This document shows, one piece after another, positions 7,313 to 13,878 of a DNA stretch of 15,583 nucleotides. Position numbers and translations under genes: made by a program. Source of the DNA: an uncultured Oxalobacteraceae bacterium (GTDB taxonomy: Bacteria; Pseudomonadota; Gammaproteobacteria; Burkholderiales; Burkholderiaceae). A model generated the notes under the pieces. It did no database searches. It was not told the origin of the DNA and saw only the letters and a program-made list of their open reading frames with translations. Where the stretch lies: the NCBI GenBank assembly GCA_946480015.1, contig CAMLIL010000117.1:1-15583 (forward strand). The letters run 5' to 3'. Each line of letters opens with the position of its first letter. Positions within the stretch are counted from its first letter, which is position 1.

Positions 7313-8295
7313 GCCGCACATCCACGCCCACCTCGGTAGGCTACTTTGGCAAGATCCCCAGCCGCGGCGACTTCGTCAAAGGCAGCGACAACCCTGCCCT
7401 GATCAAAGTACTGGACGAATGGCTGGCCAAGGCCATGGAACTGATGAGCGGCGACGCGCGCTGGAAGCTCAGCTACGACGCCGTCGCGCCGCTGCACTTC
7501 GCCTTCATCGGCCCGCGCCGCCGCCATGCCATCGCCGGTCACATCGTGGCCAGCAGCGACCAGTCCAGCCGGCGCTTCCCGTTTCTCATGATGAGCACTA
7601 TGGAAGTGGCCGACCCGGGCGCCTTCGTGCCCGACGCTCCGCTGGTGCTGAACCGCCTGTGGAACCGGCTCGAATCGCTCAGCAACGGCGTCGTCACCGC
7701 CACCGACGCGACCGCGCCGCTGCAGGCCGCCGCCACCCACGTCATCGATCTGGATCTGCGCACCGCCGCCTACGATGCCGCCTTCGAAGACTTCCTCGAC
7801 ATGCAAACCGTCGGCGCGCTGGACGCCCTGCTGGCGCAAGCCGGCTACGAAGGTTCGGTGCGCCAGATCCTGCTGGCGCTCGGCCTGCTGCTGCAGCCGG
7901 TCCTGGCCAGCAGTTCGAGCCGGCTCGAAAAGAGCCTGCTGCTGCCCTTGCCGGTGGACCCGATGTACCGCAACCTGGTGGCTTCGTTCTGGATGCACCT
8001 CATCACGCCGTTCCTGGCGCGCGCCGACTTCGAACTGGCGCTGTTCATCACCCGTCTGGAACAAAAGCCGGTGTTTGTGCTGGGATTTAGCGGCGCATCG
8101 GCCCAGACCCTGCAGGCGATCATGGACCCGCAGGCGGGCCAGGACCGTCACATCACCTTCGACCAGCTGGACTGGGTCGAGGAGCAGATCGACGACGATT
8201 ACGCCATCAAGAAGCTGTCCACCTACCTGGCGCAAGCCAACCTGTCACTCAAGTCCGCGCTCGATTCCCTGTGCACGGCCTTTATCGGAACCTGA
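7309..8295 (+). CDS. tagF: T6SS-associated protein TagF (post-translational regulator)
   Basis: A 328-residue protein whose N-terminus reads VGYFGKIPSRGDFVKG, the hallmark of the TagF family (DUF2094, BMA_A0400 type). The domain continues with a FIGPRRRHAIAGHIVAS strand pair and FPFLMM. The C-terminal half (residues about 150-328) is helical and variable, as in longer TagF members. TagF acts in the cytoplasm as a repressor of T6SS firing, in Pseudomonas by interfering with Fha, opposite to the PpkA kinase pathway. No ppkA, pppA or fha gene lies in this window. Its ATG is within the tssM stop (ATGA) and is preceded by AGGAGG, so it is coupled to tssM. The next gene begins two bases after its stop. 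There are no TM helices or a signal peptide. Family assignment is firm; the repressor role here is inferred from the family. Confidence 0.92.
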   Translation: MSRTSTPTSVGYFGKIPSRGDFVKGSDNPALIKVLDEWLAKAMELMSGDARWKLSYDAVAPLHFAFIGPRRRHAIAGHIVASSDQSSRRFPFLMMSTMEVADPGAFVPDAPLVLNRLWNRLESLSNGVVTATDATAPLQAAATHVIDLDLRTAAYDAAFEDFLDMQTVGALDALLAQAGYEGSVRQILLALGLLLQPVLASSSSRLEKSLLLPLPVDPMYRNLVASFWMHLITPFLARADFELALFITRLEQKPVFVLGFSGASAQTLQAIMDPQAGQDRHITFDQLDWVEEQIDDDYAIKKLSTYLAQANLSLKSALDSLCTAFIGT

Positions 8296-8297
8296 TC

Positions 8298-9065
8298 ATG
8301 CATCGACTGGCATTCTTCTTACTATGTATGGCCTGCGCCGCGAACGCGCTGGCGCAAACCGCCGCGCCGCAGCCCGGCCAGGTGCTGGCCACCGGCACCG
8401 TGGCCGACGAGGCCACCAAGGCGGCCGTGCTGTCGCGCTTGCGCGAAGTGTACGGTGCCGAGCAGGTGGTCGACCAGATCAGCGTCGGCCAGGTCGCAAC
8501 ACCCGCCAACTGGAACAGCTATGTGCAAAAGCTGATCTCGCCGGAACTCAAGCAGATCAGCCGCGGACAGCTCAAGATCGACGGGAATAATGTCAGCCTG
8601 CGCGGCGAAGTGGCCAATGAAGCGCAGCGCCAGAAAATCGCCAGCAACGTCGCCACCAGCCTCAATCCGACCTACACCGTCAACAACGGCCTGCGTGTAT
8701 CGGCTGCCGACCAGGGCATCCTGGACAGCACTCTCGCCAACCGCACGGTCGAATTCGAAAGCGGCAAGGCCACGCTCACCCCGGCCGGATTGGCGATTCT
8801 GGACGAAATGGCGGCCGCGATGCTGAAGCTTAAGGAACGCAAGATCGAGATCATCGGCCACACCGACAACCAGGGCCTGCGCGCGACCAACCTCGGACTG
8901 AGCCAGGCCCGCGCCGAAGCCGTGAAGGCTTATCTGTCCAGTCATGGCATCAAGGGCGATCTGCTGACCGCCAGCGGCCAGGGGGCCGACCGGCCGGTGG
9001 CCAGCAACGACACCACGGAAGGCCGCGCGCGCAACCGCCGCATCGAATTCCGGCTGGCGCAGTAA
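8298..9065 (+). CDS. Periplasmic BON-OmpA peptidoglycan-binding protein of the T6SS operon
   Basis: A 255-residue exported protein. The signal peptide is residues 1-19 or 1-20 (HRLAFFLLCMACAANALA, AxA-type cleavage). The cysteines at 10 and 13 do not make a convincing lipobox, so it is probably soluble. Residues about 30-65 (ATGTVADEATKAAVLSRLRE) and 90-135 (NVSLRGEVANEAQRQKI) look like two BON-type repeats. Residues about 145-255 are an OmpA C-terminal domain: VEFESGKATLTPAG, IIGHTDNQG (187-193), LSQARAEAVKAYL, ending GRARNRRIEF. That domain grips peptidoglycan through diaminopimelate. T6SSs often carry such anchors (TagL, TagN or TagP type), either fused to TssL or separate, so this may hold the TssJLM complex to the wall. 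It lies two bases after tagF and 29 before tssA. The precise Tag name is not settled, so no symbol is given. Confidence 0.88.
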   Translation: MHRLAFFLLCMACAANALAQTAAPQPGQVLATGTVADEATKAAVLSRLREVYGAEQVVDQISVGQVATPANWNSYVQKLISPELKQISRGQLKIDGNNVSLRGEVANEAQRQKIASNVATSLNPTYTVNNGLRVSAADQGILDSTLANRTVEFESGKATLTPAGLAILDEMAAAMLKLKERKIEIIGHTDNQGLRATNLGLSQARAEAVKAYLSSHGIKGDLLTASGQGADRPVASNDTTEGRARNRRIEFRLAQ

Positions 9066-9094
9066 GCGCTGCCGCATCACACACAAGGAAGATC

Positions 9095-10078
9095 ATGTTC
9101 TCAGCCGAGCAGTTACTCAACCCGATCAGCGCCGGCCAGCCTGCCGGCACCGACCTGGCGTTTTCGCCGGAACTCGATGCCATCGCCCATGCCCGCAAGT
9201 TCGACGATCCATCGCTCGACCAGGGAGAGTGGGTCACCGAACTGAAGGAGGCAGACTGGGAATTCGTCGTGCAGCGCTGTGCTGACCTGCTGGAGACCAA
9301 GAGCAAGGATCTGCGTCTGGCGGTGTGGCTGACCGAAGCGGCCACCCGGCAGTACCGCCTGCGCGGGCTGGCGGAGGGCTTGCGCGTGCTGGCCGGACTG
9401 CTGGAGCGCTTCTGGGATCAGGGTTTGTACCCGCAATCGGACAATGGCGACCATGATCAGCGCATCGGCAACCTGAGCTGGATACTCGGGCATATCCCGT
9501 CGCTGCTGCGCGATATTCCAGTGACCGATGGACGCGGCAGTGCCTATTCGCTGCTCGACTTCGACATCGCCCGCAAGGCCGCCGACGGCAAGCTGGCCGA
9601 CCTGGAAGCCGCACGCAGCGCCAACTCGCCGGCGTTCCGCACACTGTTTGCCGCCGACGCGAAGGCGTGCGCTGAGGTGCTGCTGCAACTGGAGCGCGCG
9701 GCGGACCAGCGCCTGGGGCGGGACAGCCCGGGCTTTGTGGGAGCGCGCGACGCGCTCGATCATCTGGTGCGCCTGATACCGGCGCCGTCGGCCGAGGTGC
9801 CGGTGCACATCGAGGCGGCGCACAGTGAGATTGCGACCCCGGTGATGCAAGCCGCGCCGCCGGGCGTCATCAGTTCGCGCAAGCAGGCCATCGCACAGCT
9901 GCGCGCCGTGGCCGACTTCTTTCGCCGCACCGAGCCGCATAGCCCGGTATCGTACTTCGCCGACAAAGCCGCCAACGCCGGCGAACAGGACCTGCATACC
10001 TGGCTGCGCTCCGTCGTCAAGGATCCAGGCTCGATGGCGCATATCGAAGAGCTGCTGGGAATCCAGCCACCAGCCTGA
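9095..10078 (+). CDS. tssA: T6SS assembly protein TssA (ImpA-N domain)
   Basis: A 327-residue cytoplasmic protein starting at ATG 9095, with AAGGAAG four bases upstream. The N-terminal ImpA-N domain (residues about 8-130) is clear: LLNPISAGQPAGTDLAF, then a helical segment with DLRLAVWLTEA, GLRVLAGLLERFWDQGLYP and NLSWI. This order is typical of TssA. The middle is helical, and the C-terminus carries PHSPVSYFADKAANAGEQDL and an HIEELLG end, the short C-terminal form also seen in many roughly 330-370-residue TssA proteins rather than the long VasJ type. TssA recruits to the membrane complex and baseplate and then coordinates tube/sheath polymerisation or caps the distal end. It is the last gene of the plus-strand operon and meets clpV tail to tail across a 34-base gap holding a hairpin. 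Confidence 0.93.
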   Translation: MFSAEQLLNPISAGQPAGTDLAFSPELDAIAHARKFDDPSLDQGEWVTELKEADWEFVVQRCADLLETKSKDLRLAVWLTEAATRQYRLRGLAEGLRVLAGLLERFWDQGLYPQSDNGDHDQRIGNLSWILGHIPSLLRDIPVTDGRGSAYSLLDFDIARKAADGKLADLEAARSANSPAFRTLFAADAKACAEVLLQLERAADQRLGRDSPGFVGARDALDHLVRLIPAPSAEVPVHIEAAHSEIATPVMQAAPPGVISSRKQAIAQLRAVADFFRRTEPHSPVSYFADKAANAGEQDLHTWLRSVVKDPGSMAHIEELLGIQPPA

Positions 10079-10085
10079 TTGCCGC

Positions 10086-10102
10086 CCCCGCGAAACGCGG
10101 GG
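10086..10102. terminator. GC-rich perfect hairpin between convergent tssA and clpV
   Basis: CCCCGCG (10086-10092), loop AAA, CGCGGGG (10096-10102): a perfect 7-bp GC stem, 8 bases past the tssA stop and 11 bases short of the clpV stop. There is no T-run on either side, so it is not a classical intrinsic terminator. It could block read-through weakly in both directions or protect 3' ends. The minus-strand reading (TCGTCCCCGCGTTTCGCGGGG) also looks like the small REP-type palindromes common in beta- and gammaproteobacterial intergenic gaps. Confidence 0.5.
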
Positions 10103-10112
10103 ACGACGAGGT

Positions 10113-12761
10113 TCAAGCTATTTGATACGCGAACTGCCCCTGCTCACTGGCAGTAACGTCAATGCGCGAGATGCTCGCGCCTTCCGCCATTTTCGCCAGC
10201 ACCGACTCGGCCACCTCGGGCAGCAAGGTCCCGTTCAAGATATTGTCCACATTGCGCGCACCCGAATCGACCTCGGTGCAGCGCGCCAGCACCGCTTCCA
10301 CCAGCGCTTCGTCATAGCTGAACTGCGCCTTGTGATTGACGGCGATGCGCTGCGCGATCCTGCCCAGCTTGAGTTCAATGATCCGCACCAGCACCTCGTC
10401 GCCCAGCGGATAGTAAGGAATCACCTTCAGGCGGCCCAGGAACGCCGGCTTGAACTGCTTCATCAGGTGCGGACGAATCAGCTCTTCCAGCGCATCCGGC
10501 GCCGGCATCTCCTCTTCGCTCTTGTTCAGGCAAGCCTGCATCATCGCGCTCGACGCCACGTTCGAGGTCAGGATGATGATAGTGTTCTTGAAGTCGATCT
10601 CGCGCCCCTCGGCGTCGTCCATCACGCCCTTGTCGAACACCTGGAAGAACAGCTCCATCACGTCCGGATGGGCCTTCTCGACTTCATCGAGCAGCACCAC
10701 GCTGTAGGGGTTGCGCCGCACCGCCTCGGTCAGCACACCGCCCTCGCCGTAGCCCACGTAGCCCGGCGGCGAGCCCTTCAGGCCCGACACGCTATGCGCC
10801 TCCTGATACTCGCTCATGTTGATGGTAATAAGCTTGCGCTCGCCGCCGTACAGCACATCGGCCAGCGCCAGCGCGGTCTCGGTCTTGCCGATGCCGGACG
10901 GACCGACAAACAGGAACACGCCCTTCGGCTTGTTTGGATCATCCAGGTTGGCGCGCGAAGTGCGCACGCGCTGGGCCACCGCCTCGATCGCGTACGGCTG
11001 CCCGATCACGCGCTCTTCCAGCAGATCCTTCAGATTCAACACTGTTTTGATTTCGTCCTTGACCATCTTCCCGAGCGGGATGCCGGTCCAGCCGGCGACG
11101 ATTTCCGCCACGACGTGTCCATCGACCTGCACTGGCACCATCGGCGCTTCGCCCTGCAGCGCGCGCAGCTCCGCCACCAGCGCCTGAACGTCCTTGCCGG
11201 CACCGGCACCGCCCTCGCCCGCTTCTTCCAGCGATCGGCGTCCCTGCATGATCTGCTCGCTCAGTACCTTTTCCTGTTCCCAGCGCTCGGACAGACTCGC
11301 ATGCCGCTCGGCCGCGGCAAGGCGCTCGGCCTCAAGGTCGGCAAGGCGCGCGCCATGACCGGCGCCCGACGTCTGCTCGCGCTTGAGGGCGCTGGCCTCG
11401 GCGTCGATGCGTTCAAGCTTGCGTGCCAGGCTTTCGATCTGGGCTGGAGTAGCGTTCTGGCCCAGCGCCACCTTGGCGCATGCCGTATCGAGCACGCTGA
11501 TGGCTTTGTCCGGCAGCTGGCGGCCCATGATGTAGCGGTGCGACAGCCGCACGGCCTCGGTAATCGCCTCGTCGTACACGCGCACGCCGAAGTGCTTTTC
11601 CATCAGCGGCGCCATCCCGCGCAGCATGGCGCAGGCCAGCTCCTCGCTCGGTTCCTCGACCTTGATCACCTGGAAGCGCCGCGCCAGCGCCGCGTCCTTC
11701 TCAAAATACTTCTTGTACTCGCCCCAGGTGGTGGCGGCAATGGTGCGCAGTTCGCCGCGCGCCAGCGCCGGCTTGAGCAGATTGGCCGCGTCGTTCTGGC
11801 CAGCCTGTCCGCCCGCGCCGATCATGGTGTGCGCTTCGTCGATGAACAGGATGATCGCGTGCGGGCTTTTTTTGACTTCGTCGATGACGTTCTTCAGGCG
11901 GTTTTCGAACTCGCCCTTGACCGAGGCGCCGGCCTGCAGCAGTCCCATGTCCAGGGTGTGGATCTCGACGCCCTTGAGCACGTCGGGCACGTCGTTCTGC
12001 GCGATGCGCAGCGCCAGCCCTTCCACCACGGCAGTCTTGCCGACGCCCGCCTCACCGGTAAGAATGGGATTGTTCTGGCGCCGCCGCATCAGGATATCGA
12101 TGGCCTGGCGGATCTCGGTATCGCGCCCGATCACCGGGTCGACCTTGCCGTCGCGCGCACGCTGAGTCAGGTTGGTGGTGAACTGGTCCAGCGCCGGAGT
12201 CTTGGACGCGGCCTTGGATTCGAGCTCGCCGACCGGGTCGCCGCCCTGCTGCGAAGGCGCTGGCTGCGCCGGCACGGCTTCCTGCGAACCGGCGGCGATC
12301 TTGTCCAGATTGTGCTTGATCTGATCGACATCGAACTTGTCGAACAGCCTGGAACCACGGTAGGCCAGCTGCGACAGTTCCGGATCGGTCAGCAGCGCCT
12401 GCAGCAGATGGCCGCTGCGGATTTCGATGGCGCGGCCGGAGCCGATGTCCAGCGAGGCGATCAGCCAGGCATTTTCGAACAGCTTGGGCAGGCGCGCCGA
12501 AAACACCGGCGTACGCGAGTTGCCGCTCTTGAACCGCGCCACCTCGGCCTGCAGGTCCGCTTCCAGCATGCCGGCGCTGATGCCGCATTGGCGGGCGATG
12601 ATCGCGAAGTCGCTTTTGGGCTGCTCCAGCAGCGCCAGGAACAGGTGCTCGAGATCGACCTCATACTGTCCCAGCGAGACGCAGATGCTGGCCGCGCGCG
12701 TGGCGGCAGTGCGGCTGGTCTCGTTCAGTTTGCCGATCAGCGTTTTGAGGTTGATGCTCAT
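10113..12761 (-). CDS. clpV: T6SS sheath-recycling AAA+ ATPase ClpV (TssH)
   Basis: An 882-residue Hsp100/ClpB-type ATPase that extracts and refolds the contracted TssB/TssC sheath for reuse. Residues 1-150 are the ClpV N-domain that binds the TssC N-terminus (opening MSINLKTLIGKLNETSR). The first AAA+ domain has Walker A GEAGVGKT (236-243) and Walker B IILFIDEAHTM. A coiled-coil middle domain follows (LERIDAEASALKREQ and onward). The second AAA+ domain has Walker A GPSGIGKT (620-627), an SVSGLKGSPPGYVGYGEGG pore-loop region and Walker B VVLLDEVEKAHPD. Both ATP sites look intact. Length and the specialised N-domain separate it from housekeeping ClpB. The start ATG at 12761 has AAGGA upstream; a nearer upstream ATG at 12766 stops after two codons. 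It follows tssG by 31 bases on the same strand and is the last gene before the convergent gap. Confidence 0.96.
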   Translation of the reverse strand: MSINLKTLIGKLNETSRTAATRAASICVSLGQYEVDLEHLFLALLEQPKSDFAIIARQCGISAGMLEADLQAEVARFKSGNSRTPVFSARLPKLFENAWLIASLDIGSGRAIEIRSGHLLQALLTDPELSQLAYRGSRLFDKFDVDQIKHNLDKIAAGSQEAVPAQPAPSQQGGDPVGELESKAASKTPALDQFTTNLTQRARDGKVDPVIGRDTEIRQAIDILMRRRQNNPILTGEAGVGKTAVVEGLALRIAQNDVPDVLKGVEIHTLDMGLLQAGASVKGEFENRLKNVIDEVKKSPHAIILFIDEAHTMIGAGGQAGQNDAANLLKPALARGELRTIAATTWGEYKKYFEKDAALARRFQVIKVEEPSEELACAMLRGMAPLMEKHFGVRVYDEAITEAVRLSHRYIMGRQLPDKAISVLDTACAKVALGQNATPAQIESLARKLERIDAEASALKREQTSGAGHGARLADLEAERLAAAERHASLSERWEQEKVLSEQIMQGRRSLEEAGEGGAGAGKDVQALVAELRALQGEAPMVPVQVDGHVVAEIVAGWTGIPLGKMVKDEIKTVLNLKDLLEERVIGQPYAIEAVAQRVRTSRANLDDPNKPKGVFLFVGPSGIGKTETALALADVLYGGERKLITINMSEYQEAHSVSGLKGSPPGYVGYGEGGVLTEAVRRNPYSVVLLDEVEKAHPDVMELFFQVFDKGVMDDAEGREIDFKNTIIILTSNVASSAMMQACLNKSEEEMPAPDALEELIRPHLMKQFKPAFLGRLKVIPYYPLGDEVLVRIIELKLGRIAQRIAVNHKAQFSYDEALVEAVLARCTEVDSGARNVDNILNGTLLPEVAESVLAKMAEGASISRIDVTASEQGQFAYQIA

Positions 12762-12792
12762 TCCATTTTCCTTGTTGTGAATGTTGAAGTCG

Positions 12793-13878
12793 TTACAGTG
12801 CGTGGATGTCGTAGCGCACGTCGCTGCGGTCGCGTGCCTCGCCGCCGGTCAGAAGAAAGGTGTCCCAGCCGAGCCGCCCGCCACTGCGCTGTTCTTCCAG
12901 CGCGGCGCCGTGCACGTCGGCGGCGCACAGCACCAGCTGCACTTCGTATTCGAGCGCTACGCCGGTGAACATGGTCAGCATGCTCTTGAGCGCGCGCGCC
13001 GCCTTCCCGCCCGGCAGAAAGGCGTCGAAGCGCTCACGCTTGAGCGGACCGACGATCACGCGCATGCGCAGGTCGCGCTGCCACACGCGCCCGCCGGCCA
13101 TGGCGCCGGCGCCCAGCATGGCGTTGGCTTCGCCCAGGCGGGTTTGCTGCGAAACCGGCACGTCGTACCAGCAGCCGACAAATTGTTCGGTACCGATCTT
13201 TTCGCCGAAGTAGTCGGACAGCACGCGCGCAATCTGCACGCTTGAGGCAGGCCGGTGCCGCATCGAGGCGGCGAAGTAGCCCATCGATTCGTCGAGCACC
13301 TGGCCGCCGTCGTCGTCGGCCAGGCGCCGGCGCAGCGACTCGTTGCCCAGTCCCGCCAGCGACAGCAGCAGCGGCAGGAAGCTGTCCTTGCCGTCGATCT
13401 GGTACTTCAGCTCCAGCCGGTACTTGCGCCAGGCTTCATAGAACAGCGCCAGCGAGCGGTTGGAGAAGGTGTCGAGGAAGGCGCGCGGGCCTTCGTCCTT
13501 GTCGTACAGGACGTGGGCCGCGATGCGTTCGGTGTAGTGAGCCGGCAGCGCGCCGTTGGCACCCAGCAGCCCCATGAACGATGGCGTGATGCGCACATAG
13601 CGCAAGGTGGCGTTGCGCAGCGCTTCGCCCAGCGAGCGGCTGTCGCGCTTGAGGTCGCGCGGTTCGGTTTGCAGCGCTTCCAGCTGGCTCGCGGGGAAGT
13701 TCAGCGAGGTGGAATTTTGAAAGCGCAGGAAGTTGGCGACCGCCCCTTCCGTGACGGCACCGTGGCGCTTCAGCCAAAGTTCGAGCATGCGCACCGCCTG
13801 GAAGTACTCGAAGCGGTGCGGCTGCGCGAACAGGCGCTCGATTACAGCAGGCTCAAATCGCCGCTTCGTGGCGTACAT
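12793..13878 (-). CDS. tssG: T6SS baseplate subunit TssG
   Basis: A 361-residue baseplate wedge protein. It begins MYATKRRFEPAVIERLFAQP and continues HRFEYFQAVRMLE, the standard TssG (ImpH/VasB) N-terminus, followed by NFLRFQNSTSLNFPASQLEAL. The rest matches the expected family shape: LRYVRITPSFMGLLGANGALP, then ALFYEAWRKYRLELKY, and near the end a TMFTGVALEYEVQLVL segment. TssG pairs with two TssF copies and one TssE to build each wedge around the VgrG hub. The start ATG at 13878 lies inside the end of tssF (37-base overlap) and has a GGAGAAGAG site upstream, so expression is coupled to tssF. Its TAA is 31 bases before clpV. Complete, with no break. Confidence 0.93.
   Translation of the reverse strand: MYATKRRFEPAVIERLFAQPHRFEYFQAVRMLELWLKRHGAVTEGAVANFLRFQNSTSLNFPASQLEALQTEPRDLKRDSRSLGEALRNATLRYVRITPSFMGLLGANGALPAHYTERIAAHVLYDKDEGPRAFLDTFSNRSLALFYEAWRKYRLELKYQIDGKDSFLPLLLSLAGLGNESLRRRLADDDGGQVLDESMGYFAASMRHRPASSVQIARVLSDYFGEKIGTEQFVGCWYDVPVSQQTRLGEANAMLGAGAMAGGRVWQRDLRMRVIVGPLKRERFDAFLPGGKAARALKSMLTMFTGVALEYEVQLVLCAADVHGAALEEQRSGGRLGWDTFLLTGGEARDRSDVRYDIHAL

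Noticed and set aside
6304..8235. 643-codon minus-strand open frame antisense to tssM and tagF
   Set aside because: Both sense genes are clear T6SS families with coupled starts and ribosome sites. The antisense product lacks any recognisable motif.
8298..8340. Lipoprotein signal for the BON-OmpA protein (cysteines at residues 10 and 13)
   Set aside because: Neither cysteine is preceded by a proper L-[AST]-[GA] lipobox, and a normal ALA signal-peptidase I site follows.
10122..12968. 948-codon open frame on the plus strand, antisense to clpV
   Set aside because: It is the mirror of a firmly identified ClpV reading frame. In high-GC DNA, strong third-position GC keeps antisense frames open. 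The product is His/Arg/Gln-rich with no recognisable domain and runs past the clpV start into tssG.
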